NCBI GenBank assembly: GCA_004557975.1
Contig: SFEV01000028.1
Location: 1 to 36,537, forward strand
DNA length: 36,537 bases
Reading direction: 5' to 3'
Source of the DNA: Lachnospiraceae bacterium
Lineage (GTDB): Bacteria > Bacillota > Clostridia > Lachnospirales > Lachnospiraceae
The position numbers and the translations under genes are program-made. Shown one piece after another: positions 1 to 7,073 of the stretch. The first letter of the stretch is position 1, and each line of letters begins with the position of its first letter. The notes beneath the pieces are model-generated. The model searched no databases. It was not told where the DNA came from and saw only the letters and a list, made by a program, of their open reading frames with translations.

Positions 1-1
1 A

Positions 2-25
2 TCTGCTGATGTTTTAGCAAATTAA
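2..25 (+). CDS. 3' end of an upstream gene, probably cas3 (partial)
   Basis: The first bases read in frame as SADVLAN followed by a TAA at 23-25, ending 15 bp before cas5c. In type I-C operons the gene directly before cas5 is cas3, the helicase-nuclease that degrades DNA bound by Cascade, so this tail is most likely its C-terminus. Seven residues carry no family signal, so the identity comes only from gene order. Whether cas3 is intact cannot be seen here. Confidence 0.35.
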   Translation, partial: SADVLAN

Positions 26-40
26 GAAAGGATCAGAAGT

Positions 41-793
41 ATGAGCAAAGAAATATACCGGAATACAGTTGAATTTCAGGTGTCAGGTGATTACGCACTT
101 TTTTCTGATATATTGACACGTCCCGGAGGAGAAAGAATGACGTATCCAATTCCAACGTATGAAGCGCTGAAAGGGATTCTCAGCAGTACTTACTGGAAAC
201 CTACGCTGGTTTGGATCATTGACAGCGTACGTGTTATGAACCGAATACGGACAGTACGAAAAGGAATCCGTCCTCTGAAATATGGGGGCGGAAATGATCT
301 GTCTTTTTGCTCCTATTTAGGTGACGTGTGTTATCAGGTAAGAGCACATTTTGAGTGGAATATGAACCGACCTGAGCTGGAACAAGACAGAAATGAAAAC
401 AAACATCACAATATAGCGAAGCGCATGATTGAGCGTGGTGGAAGAAGAGATATTTTTCTGGGGACCAGAGAATGTCAGGGTTATGTGGAACCATGCCGTT
501 TTGGAGAGGGTGAGGGATATTATGACGGAAGTGGAGAAATTCCGTACGGCATTATGTATCATGGAATTACTTATGCCGATGAAGCAGGACTTCCGGAGGA
601 TAAAGAAAAGATGACGATACGTCTGTGGTCCCCGGTTATGAAGGATGGTATCATCGACTTTATCAGGCCGGAAGAATGCGGGATGAAACGTCACATTAAA
701 GAAATGCCTATAAAGGTATTCAGTGAAGAAACAGGTAATTTTTCCGGAACGGAGGTATTTGGAAGGGGGGAGGAAATTGAGCTGGACGAATGA
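41..793 (+). CDS. cas5c: Cas5c (Cas5d), type I-C pre-crRNA endonuclease
   Basis: A 250-residue Cas5 of the I-C subtype. In this subtype Cas5, not Cas6, cuts the pre-crRNA at the repeat hairpin and stays on the 5' handle as a Cascade subunit. The N-terminus has the Cas5 RAMP strand (VEFQVSGDYALFSDI, about residues 10-24) followed by TYPIPTYEALKGILSS. The subtype signature is near residues 120-150: KHHNIAKRM, then RRDIFLGTRECQGYVEPC. The Lys-His pair there matches the catalytic Lys-His described for Bacillus halodurans Cas5d. The AAAGGA at 27-32 places the ribosome on the ATG at 41. The gene overlaps cas8c by 17 bp. I see no lesion, and the length is normal for the family. Confidence 0.93.
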   Translation: MSKEIYRNTVEFQVSGDYALFSDILTRPGGERMTYPIPTYEALKGILSSTYWKPTLVWIIDSVRVMNRIRTVRKGIRPLKYGGGNDLSFCSYLGDVCYQVRAHFEWNMNRPELEQDRNENKHHNIAKRMIERGGRRDIFLGTRECQGYVEPCRFGEGEGYYDGSGEIPYGIMYHGITYADEAGLPEDKEKMTIRLWSPVMKDGIIDFIRPEECGMKRHIKEMPIKVFSEETGNFSGTEVFGRGEEIELDE

Positions 794-2711
794 ACTATAT
801 CAGGTCTATGAAAACAACTGTGGAAAAGATGACGAAAAAGTCATTCTACTTCCCGTTTCGCATTCGACGGCAAATGCGCAGATTGAAGTAACTATATCGG
901 AAACGGGGAAATTTCTTTTTGCAGGAAGAATAGAGAACAAAGAGGATTCTGTGACGATTATTCCGGTGACAGAGAACTCCGGTTCCAGAAGTTCGGGAAT
1001 TGCACCGCATCCATTTGCTGACAAGCTTGTCTATATTGCAGGCGATTACAGTAAGTACGTGACGGGCAAACGTTCTGATAACAGAAATTATTATCAGGCA
1101 TATATGAAACAGTTGCAGCGGTGGCGAGAGTCTGAATATACTCATCCGGCTGTATGTGCTGTCTGCGAATATCTGCAAAAAGGAACTTTGATGCAGGATC
1201 TGATAGAAACCCATAACCTGATACTGGATGAAACTACAGGAAAACTGAAAGAAAAAGAAAAAATATTGGGAATCATTCAGGAGGATGCCTTTGTGAGGTT
1301 CAGAATAAATTATTCTGATTCAGCTGCAGAGAGCAGAACCTGGAAAGATACATCTTTGTACGAAAGCTTTGAAGGATATTGTCAGAAAGAATCTGGCAGT
1401 GTTCAGTTATGTTATGCGACAGGAAAAGCGTTACCATGTACCTACAAGCATCCGTCGAAAATACGGAATGCAGGTGACAAGGCAAAACTGATTTCTTCTA
1501 ATGACGAGAGCGGTTTTACTTACAGAGGACGTTTTGACTCGAAAGAGCAGGCTGTTTCTGTCAGCTATGATTTTTCTCAGAAAATGCATAATGCCCTGAA
1601 ATGGATGATACAAAAACAGGGGGTTTCCATTGGTTCTATGGAGTTTCTGGCATGGGCCAGCAATTTGCAGACACTGCCGGATGTCCTTGGTGTTCCGGAG
1701 GAGGAAGTAGCTTCATCAGAGAATGCCTGGGGCGATGAATGGGTTGAAACGAAAACAGAAAGAACCAGTGCAGACAATCAACTATTCTCGGACACAATGC
1801 CTTCCTACAGAAGCCGGTTACAGAAGGCTATCTGGGGAAGCGGTGGAAAAAAAGTACTGGAGAAAGGCGTGAATGAAAATTTAAAAGTAATGATCATGGT
1901 GCTGGATGCAGCGACAACGGGAAGACTTTCTATGAATATGTATGAAGAAATGTCCATCTCTGAATTCTACAAAAATGTGGAGAAATGGCACTATGATACA
2001 GCGTGGGTCAGATTCAACGGCAGGCAGAAAAAAAAGGAGTTTCGCTCTTTTTCACTGTATGAAATAACAGATTATGCTTATGGCACAGAACAGGGGGATT
2101 CTATAGAATGCAAATCAGATATAAAAAGTAATATCATTCTGAGACTGATTCCATGTGTAACAGAAGGGAAAAACATTCCCTCTGATATTGTAGAGAATCT
2201 GATTCACAAAGCATGCCGTCCCATGTCTTATAAAAACGGCTATAACTGGCGTAAAGTTATGGAAGCAGTATGTGGTTTGATACGAAAAAAAATAATAGAG
2301 GAAAAGGAAAAAAGAAAAGAGAAGGGGGAATATGAAGTGGCACTGGATTATTCATGCCGGGAGAGAGATTATCTGTACGGCCGACTGCTTGCAATTGCGG
2401 AGGTTGCGGAAGCGTCTACTTATGAGAGAAACGAAGATCGTATTACAAATGCCAACCGTTATTTTGAAGCATTTTCTAACAAGCCATATCAGACATGGGG
2501 AGTTATTTACAATCGTCTGACACCATATCTAAATAAAATGGGAACAGGACAGCGCAGGTATTATGAAAATATGATCGGAGAGGTTATGGAACAGTTTATA
2601 ATAACGGATTTTGAGGATAATTCGAAACTGAAGCCTCTGTTCCTGCTGGCATATCATTGTCAGCTCAATAATATGTCCGGAAGAAAAAATATCTCAAAGG
2701 AGGATAAATAA
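777..2711 (+). CDS. cas8c: Cas8c (Csd1), type I-C Cascade large subunit
   Basis: The large subunit of I-C Cascade, which recognises the PAM and recruits Cas3. I place the start at the TTG at 777, giving SWTNELYQVYE at the N-terminus as in other Csd1 proteins, with a purine-rich ribosome site (GGGGGGAGG, 765-773) just before it. The GTG at 723 would add 18 residues unlike the family. Recognisable Csd1 segments are LLPVSHSTANAQIEV, IIPVTENSGSRSSGIAPHP and DKLVYIAGDY in the first 110 residues. The protein is about 644 residues, full length for the family. In many I-C loci an internal start in this gene also yields the small subunit (Cas11c), so the 3' third may encode a second product, though I did not pinpoint its start. 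The stop TAA directly abuts the cas7 ATG. Confidence 0.92.
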   Translation: MSWTNELYQVYENNCGKDDEKVILLPVSHSTANAQIEVTISETGKFLFAGRIENKEDSVTIIPVTENSGSRSSGIAPHPFADKLVYIAGDYSKYVTGKRSDNRNYYQAYMKQLQRWRESEYTHPAVCAVCEYLQKGTLMQDLIETHNLILDETTGKLKEKEKILGIIQEDAFVRFRINYSDSAAESRTWKDTSLYESFEGYCQKESGSVQLCYATGKALPCTYKHPSKIRNAGDKAKLISSNDESGFTYRGRFDSKEQAVSVSYDFSQKMHNALKWMIQKQGVSIGSMEFLAWASNLQTLPDVLGVPEEEVASSENAWGDEWVETKTERTSADNQLFSDTMPSYRSRLQKAIWGSGGKKVLEKGVNENLKVMIMVLDAATTGRLSMNMYEEMSISEFYKNVEKWHYDTAWVRFNGRQKKKEFRSFSLYEITDYAYGTEQGDSIECKSDIKSNIILRLIPCVTEGKNIPSDIVENLIHKACRPMSYKNGYNWRKVMEAVCGLIRKKIIEEKEKRKEKGEYEVALDYSCRERDYLYGRLLAIAEVAEASTYERNEDRITNANRYFEAFSNKPYQTWGVIYNRLTPYLNKMGTGQRRYYENMIGEVMEQFIITDFEDNSKLKPLFLLAYHCQLNNMSGRKNISKEDK

Positions 2712-3573
2712 ATGAGCACATTAACAAATAAAATTGATTTTGCCTTAATTATTTCTGTATCAAATGCAAACCCCAATGGTGATCCGCTGAATGGCAACAG
2801 ACCGAGAGAAAACTTTGATGGCTACGGTGAGATATCGGATGTCTGCATCAAAAGAAAAATCAGAAACCGGCTTCAGGATATGGGCGAAAAGATATTTGTA
2901 CAGTCAGATGATCGATGTGATGATGGATGTGACAGCCTCCGGAGTCGTGCAGCTAATTGCGAATCCCTGAAAAAGATTGTGTCAGGTAAAAAGACTAACC
3001 GTGACGAGTTTGCAAAAGTTGCGTGTGCAGAATGGATTGATGTGAGAAGTTTTGGTCAGGTATTCGCATTTAAGGGAGAGTGTGTCTGTCGGTGTAAGAG
3101 TACCAGTATCGATACATCAAGCAGTGAGCTTATCCCCTGTGGATATTGTCAGTATGCAGATTACCAAGAGTGTTAACAGTGAAGGGGGAAAAGAAGGAAA
3201 GAGTTCTGATACGATGGGAATGAAGCATCGCGTGGAGTTTGGATTGTACGAAGTGAAAGGAAGTATCAACTGTCAGCTGGCCGAGAAAACCGGCTTCTCC
3301 GATGAGGATGCTGAGAAAATAAAAAAGGCTCTGCTTACTCTTTTTGAAAATGACAGTTCCTCAGCCAGACCGGATGGCAGTATGGAAGTATGCACATTGT
3401 ACTGGTGGAAACATAATTGTAAAATGCCTGCTGTTTCAACTGCAAAAATTCATCGCTCCCTTAAAATCAGGGAAAAAGAACCGGGAAAGAAACCAATGAG
3501 TTTTGAAGATTATGTAATTACACTGGACGAAATTCCAGGGGGGACTGTTCCTGAAATATATGATCTGAGGTAA
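2712..3573 (+). pseudogene. cas7c: cas7 (csd2), Cascade backbone subunit, broken by a frameshift
   Basis: The gene runs the full family length of about 287 codons but in two frames. The first frame gives the normal N-terminus (IDFALIISVSNANPNGDPLN) and continues to FGQVFAFKG at about 3077. Beyond that it reads through non-homologous residues to a stop at 3174-3176. The homologous sequence continues in the next frame from about 3079 as SVSVGVR, PVSIHQAVS, DIVSMQITKSVNSE, SDTMGMKHRVEFGLY and GSINCQLAEKTGF, ending at 3573. One extra base (or two missing) near 3078 explains this. There is no slippery heptamer or downstream structure that would suggest programmed shifting. Cas7 polymerises along the crRNA, so without it no I-C Cascade can form. 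The position where homologues have Gly in VRGPVSI is Val here, possibly a second sign of relaxed selection. Confidence 0.88.
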
Positions 3574-3997
3574 GGGTTCTTTTGCTTTCTGTTATTCGCT
3601 TTGTACAAGTATGTGTACTTCGGCATTGGAAGCAGCAGGACTTGATCCTTACGTTGGATTTATGCATACAGATCGACCTGGAAGACGTTCTCTGGCACTT
3701 GATTTGATAGAAGAATTTCGTGCCTGGTTTTGCGACCGGTTTGTGCTTATGCTGATCAATAAAAAGGTTATAAATGCAGAGGACTTTGAAAAACGAGAAG
3801 ATGGAGCGGTTCTATTAAACGAAAAAGGCCGAAAAGAAGTTCTTACAGCATGGCAGAAACGGAAAAATGAAGTGATGAAACACCCGTTTCTTGATGAAAA
3901 GATGGAATGGGGAATGCTGCCCTATGCTCAGGCACTGCTTTTAGCGAGATATATAAGAGGCGATCTGGATGCATATCCGGTTTTTATGTGGAAGTGA
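3569..3997 (+). pseudogene. cas1: cas1 C-terminal fragment (5' part and cas4 deleted)
   Basis: Immediately after the cas7 stop, an open frame beginning near 3569 reads into the C-terminal part of Cas1: SALEAAGLDPYVGFMHTDRPGR, LALDLIEEFRAW, then AQALLLARYIRGDLDAYP. About 140 of the roughly 340 residues of a normal Cas1 remain. The fragment keeps the His and Asp that would bind metal (in GFMHTDRPGR and LALDLIEE) but lacks the upstream segment with the catalytic Glu. In I-C loci cas4 lies between cas7 and cas1, and no cas4 sequence is present, so one deletion of roughly 1.2 kb likely removed cas4 and the 5' part of cas1. An ATG at 3611 could still give a 128-residue peptide, but it cannot be an active integrase. 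Confidence 0.9.
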
Positions 3998-4001
3998 TAA
4001 G

Positions 4002-4292
4002 ATGTTTGTATTAATAACGTATGATGTAAATACAGAAACTGCTGCCGGGAAGACACGACTTCGTAAAGTGGCAAAACAGTGTGTGAATTATGGGACAAGA
4101 GTCCAGAATTCCGTGGTTGAATGTATGATGGATGCAGCAAAATGTCGGGAAGTCAGGCAAATTCTTGAAGACATAATTGACAAAGAAAAAGACAGCCTGC
4201 GATTTTATTATCTTGGCGATAATTACAAAACAAAAGTAGAACATATAGGAGCTAAAAAGACCAGAAAGTTTGATGAACCATTGATAATTTAG
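4002..4292 (+). CDS. cas2: Cas2, CRISPR adaptation subunit
   Basis: A 96-residue Cas2 with the usual N-terminal strand MFVLITYDVNTE, whose Asp8 is the conserved acidic residue, and a C-terminus rich in Lys/Arg. Cas2 is the dimeric core of the Cas1-Cas2 integrase that inserts new spacers. I start at the ATG at 4002, four bases after the cas1 stop, rather than at upstream alternatives, because MFVLITYDV is the family N-terminus. The gene is intact, but its partner cas1 is not, so it probably has no role in spacer acquisition unless another Cas1 is supplied elsewhere in the genome. Confidence 0.93.
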   Translation: MFVLITYDVNTETAAGKTRLRKVAKQCVNYGTRVQNSVVECMMDAAKCREVRQILEDIIDKEKDSLRFYYLGDNYKTKVEHIGAKKTRKFDEPLII

Positions 4293-4467
4293 ACAGATTG
4301 AGAAATGTGCGAATGGCAAGTGAACATAAAATTACGGAAGGATTCGCACTGAAGTTTAATTAGTAAATGAAAACAGTAATTTATTTTATTAACTATATTA
4401 GTAGAATAAACTGTGAAAAAGCATATAAAAGTATAGTAAAAACAGAATATAATTGTGCAAAATTGCT
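4293..4467 (+). promoter_or_regulatory. CRISPR leader
   Basis: An AT-rich 175-bp stretch between cas2 and the first repeat. It begins with an interrupted inverted repeat, GTGCGAAT at 4307-4314 and ATTCGCAC at 4342-4349, with AAGTGAACATAAAA between. Similar GTGCGAA...TTCGCAC sequences directly after cas2 are, as I recall, common in type I-C loci. TATAAT at 4448-4453 is a candidate -10 placing the transcript start just before the first repeat, but no good -35 lies 17 bp upstream. Confidence 0.7.
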
Positions 4468-4960
4468 GTCGCACCCTTTGCGGGTGCGTGGATTGAAATA
4501 TCAGATCTCGTTTAACATAATCTTTTGCTTCCGTCGCACCCTTTGCGGGTGCGTGGATTGAAATCGGCTGCGCTCTGGCGGATTCTACATATCCGGTAAA
4601 GTCGCACCCTTTGCGGGTGCGTGGATTGAAATATTGTTACACTGCAATTTTCGCAATATACGTAGGTCGCACCCTTTGCGGGTGCGTGGATTGAAATCAT
4701 CAACGCATTACGAAACAGCGCATTCTTTTTAGTCGCACCCTTTGCGGGTGTGTGGATTGAAATACTATTCTCTTCTTCAATAGATTCTTTTGCATCACGT
4801 CGCACCCTTTGCGGGTGCGTGGATAGAAATAGGAAAAGTGTAATATGCCGCTATTTGATACGAGTCGCACCCTTTGCGGGTGCGTGGATTGAAATATATG
4901 CTTCTGGCATCGTTTTCTGAAAACAAAATCGTCGCACCCTTTGCGGGTGCGTGGATTGAA
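4468..4960 (+). CRISPR. Type I-C CRISPR array: 8 repeats, 7 spacers
   Basis: Repeats of 32 bp begin GTCGCACCCTTTGCGGGTGC and end GTGGATTGAAAT, the type I-C form with a GCACCC/GGGTGC hairpin. Repeats start at 4468, 4533, 4601, 4666, 4732, 4799, 4864 and 4931. Spacers are 33, 36, 33, 34, 35, 33 and 35 bp. Repeat 5 has GTGTGG for GCGTGG, repeat 6 has GGATAGAAAT for GGATTGAAAT, and repeat 8 is shortened at its 3' end (GATTGAA then TGAAGG). Degeneracy is confined to the half far from cas2, which fits a leader on the cas2 side and transcription on the plus strand. Confidence 0.97.
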
Positions 4961-5012
4961 TGAAGGTATTGTATCTGTGAAGATACTGAACAGATACGAA
5001 AGAAGAATAAAG

Positions 5013-5041
5013 TTGATATATGAATCTGTGCGGTATATACT
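5013..5041 (+). promoter_or_regulatory. Promoter for the SGNH-ogg-bcp-yaaA genes
   Basis: TTGATA at 5013-5018 and TATACT at 5036-5041, separated by 17 bp, each matching the vegetative consensus at five of six positions. Transcription would start near 5048, leaving a leader of about 105 nt before the first ATG. Confidence 0.65.
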
Positions 5042-5055
5042 ATGTGTATGTTTTC

Positions 5056-5090
5056 GTCGATTTTGGGAGTGCAAAGCACACAAAACCGAC
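5056..5090 (+). other. Leader hairpin before the SGNH gene
   Basis: GTCGATTTTG at 5056-5065 pairs with CAAAACCGAC at 5081-5090 with one mismatch, and an inner GTGC-AAA-GCAC continues the stem. No run of T follows, so it is not an ordinary terminator. It lies in the predicted 5' leader. Confidence 0.5.
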
Positions 5091-5152
5091 ATCAGGCTCA
5101 TTTGTGGGGAGCGTATCCTCTGTTGTAAAAAGTATGAGACGGTGAGAGTATA

Positions 5153-5728
5153 ATGAAAAAGAAAAATCTGAGAATTTTATTTATCGGCAACAGCCATACT
5201 TATTTTAACGATATGCCTGCTACGGTGGCAGCCATGGCGAGGGAAGAAGGATTTGCATGTGAGGTCACGATGATCGCCCACGGTGGCTGGTTTCTGGAGC
5301 AGCACGTGCAGGAACCGGATGTCAGATTCAATATTCTTTACGGCCATTACGATTATGTGGTTCTGCAGGAGCATTCCCATCCATTCGGGCCGGAAGAAAA
5401 GTTTTTTGAGGCGGTCCGGAAGCTGAATGAATGGATCAGGGAGGCCGAAAGCAAGCCTGTGATCTATATGACATGGGCGAAAAAAGACGAAGAACAGGAG
5501 CAGGCGAGAATGACAGCCGTTCATGAGCAGGTTGCGCATGAGATCGGTGCCCTTGTGGCGCCTGTGGGAAAATACTGGTGGGATTACAGAAGAAGCTGGC
5601 CAGACATGGAGATGTACTATGAGGACGGGGCCCATGCGTCATCGCACGGCTCGCATTTCGCTGCAAAGTACATCTGGGAGACGATCCGCATGGATATATA
5701 CAGAAGTCAGCATTCTGCCGATATCTGA
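5153..5728 (+). CDS. SGNH/GDSL-family hydrolase
   Basis: A 191-residue cytoplasmic hydrolase of the SGNH fold. The catalytic Ser is in GNSHT (Ser14), preceded by the hydrophobic strand LRILFI. A Gly-rich block MIAHGGWFLEQH and VVLQEHSHPF supply the oxyanion-hole segments. DGAHAS (Asp158, His161) is the DxxH pair near the C-terminus. The family deacylates esters on sugars, lipids or cell-wall polymers, and the sequence does not say which. There is no signal peptide. The start at 5153 follows a weak GGTGAG site. It is the first gene after the promoter at 5013-5041 and ends 19 bp before ogg, so the two are probably co-transcribed although no functional link is obvious. Confidence 0.8.
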   Translation: MKKKNLRILFIGNSHTYFNDMPATVAAMAREEGFACEVTMIAHGGWFLEQHVQEPDVRFNILYGHYDYVVLQEHSHPFGPEEKFFEAVRKLNEWIREAESKPVIYMTWAKKDEEQEQARMTAVHEQVAHEIGALVAPVGKYWWDYRRSWPDMEMYYEDGAHASSHGSHFAAKYIWETIRMDIYRSQHSADI

Positions 5729-5747
5729 ATCCTGAAAGGTTAAGGCG

Positions 5748-6569
5748 ATGGTTACAATAACAGCAGAGCATTTTGATCTCGGGCAGATCTGTGATTCCGG
5801 GCAGTGTTTTCGGATGCGGCCGTTGGCGGAGCGTACGTTTGAGGTGATTGCCGGAGACAAGTATCTGGAGGTGTCGCAGGAGGGGAGACAGGTTACGTTT
5901 TTCTGCGACGTGCAGGAATATGAGCAGTTCTGGAAGAGTTATTTCGATCTGGATACAGACTATGGGGAGTATATAAAACTGATCAACCCCAATGACACGT
6001 ATCTTGTTCAGGCGGCAGCGGCGGGGGATGGTGTCAGGATACTGCGTCAGGAGCTGTGGGAGATGATTGTCACGTTCCTGATTTCTCAGCAGAACAATAT
6101 CAGGAGGATCAGGCATTGTATTGAGCTGCTGTGTGAGAAGTACGGAACGTTGTGTACCACGGAGAATGGAAGACAGTATTACGGATTTCCGGGTCCGGAA
6201 TCTCTGGCAGATCTTCCGGAGGATGGGCTGATGGAGTGCAATCTGGGATACCGCAGCAAGTATGTGGTTCGCACGGCACGGGCAGTCACTGAGGGTGAGA
6301 TTGATCTGAAAAAGATCAGGGAAATGCCATGTTCGCAGGCGAAAGCGGAGCTTCTGAAATACTTTGGCGTCGGGGAGAAGGTGGCGGACTGTATCTGCCT
6401 GTTTGCACTGCATCATCTGCAGTCTTTTCCGGTGGATACACATATCAGACAGGTTCTCGATGAGCATTACAGGAGGGGATTCCCCAACAGGCGGTACAGA
6501 AGCTGCAGAGGAGTCATGCAGCAGTATATTTTTTACTATGAGCTTCATGAAAAAGACAGGAAAAGTTGA
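5748..6569 (+). CDS. ogg: 8-oxoguanine DNA glycosylase/AP lyase (Ogg1 type)
   Basis: A 273-residue HhH-GPD glycosylase of the eukaryote-like Ogg1 family, which removes 8-oxoguanine opposite cytosine and nicks the abasic site. An N-terminal domain (FDLGQICDSGQCFRM, residues 9-23) matches the Ogg N-terminal fold. LISQQNNIRRI near residue 110 begins the helical domain. The helix-hairpin-helix reads FGVGEKVADCICLFAL, with Lys211 as the Schiff-base lysine, and PVDTHI gives the catalytic Asp230. Both key residues are present and the length is normal. It sits between the SGNH gene and bcp with no terminator between, and bcp/yaaA are both peroxide-defence genes, which supports a shared oxidative-damage role. 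Confidence 0.92.
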   Translation: MVTITAEHFDLGQICDSGQCFRMRPLAERTFEVIAGDKYLEVSQEGRQVTFFCDVQEYEQFWKSYFDLDTDYGEYIKLINPNDTYLVQAAAAGDGVRILRQELWEMIVTFLISQQNNIRRIRHCIELLCEKYGTLCTTENGRQYYGFPGPESLADLPEDGLMECNLGYRSKYVVRTARAVTEGEIDLKKIREMPCSQAKAELLKYFGVGEKVADCICLFALHHLQSFPVDTHIRQVLDEHYRRGFPNRRYRSCRGVMQQYIFYYELHEKDRKS

Positions 6570-6617
6570 TTCTGGATTCTGACCAACAGGATCATTATAT
6601 CAGGGAGGTATCAGATT

Positions 6618-7073
6618 ATGCTTGAGATTGGAACAAAGGCGCCGTCATTTGAGCTGCCGGATCAGAACGGCACAGTACATACACTGGAAGAATACAGAGG
6701 GAAAAAGTTGATTCTGTATTTTTATCCGAAAGACAGTACGCCGGGGTGTACGAAGCAGGCGTGTGGATTTGCAGAGAGGTATCCGCAGTTTCAGGAAAAG
6801 GGAGTGGAGGTCATTGGCATCAGCAAAGATTCCGTAAAGTCTCACAAGAATTTTGAGACGAAGTACGGGCTGAACTTTACGCTCCTGTCAGACCCGGAGC
6901 TGTCCGCGATCCAGGCTTATGATGTGTGGAAGGAAAAAAAGAATTACGGAAAAGTATCCATGGGTGTTGTGCGCACCACGTATCTGATTGACGAGGAGGG
7001 CATCATTGTCAGAGCATCGGACAAGGTGAAAGCAGCCGACAATCCGCAGCAGATGCTTGAGGAACTGTCATGA
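6618..7073 (+). CDS. bcp: Thioredoxin-dependent peroxiredoxin, Bcp/PrxQ type
   Basis: A 151-residue AhpC/TSA-family peroxidase that reduces hydrogen peroxide and organic peroxides using thioredoxin. The active-site loop is YPKDSTPGCTKQACGF. Cys44 is the peroxidatic cysteine in the PxxxTxxC motif, and Cys49, five residues on, is the resolving cysteine typical of the atypical two-Cys PrxQ class. GVEVIGISKDS and KYGLNFTLLSDPE follow in the normal order. It has a good GGGAGG ribosome site, lies 48 bp after ogg, and its stop overlaps the yaaA start as ATGA, so the two are translationally coupled. Confidence 0.95.
   Translation: MLEIGTKAPSFELPDQNGTVHTLEEYRGKKLILYFYPKDSTPGCTKQACGFAERYPQFQEKGVEVIGISKDSVKSHKNFETKYGLNFTLLSDPELSAIQAYDVWKEKKNYGKVSMGVVRTTYLIDEEGIIVRASDKVKAADNPQQMLEELS

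Noticed and set aside
3060..3090. Programmed ribosomal frameshifting in cas7.
   Set aside because: No slippery heptamer, internal Shine-Dalgarno or stable downstream hairpin is apparent, and the neighbouring cas1/cas4 deletion points to decay.
4565..4600. Spacer 2 shares a 16-bp stretch (CTGCGCTCTGGCGGAT) with 15602-15617 inside the intact GH116 gene, suggesting self-targeting.
   Set aside because: The match covers under half of the spacer, the flanks disagree, and there is no TTC at the PAM position. The spacer also does not read as GH116 coding sequence in the matching frame. A full genome search of the spacer would settle it.
4512..5101. Minus-strand open frames over the array with repeated peptides such as FNPRTRKGCD and SIHAPAKGAT.
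   Set aside because: They are translations of the CRISPR repeats in different frames and have no independent coding support.
5436..6548. A 370-codon minus-strand open frame opposite the SGNH and ogg genes.
   Set aside because: It is a shadow of two well-supported plus-strand genes, has no recognisable domain and crosses their intergenic gap.
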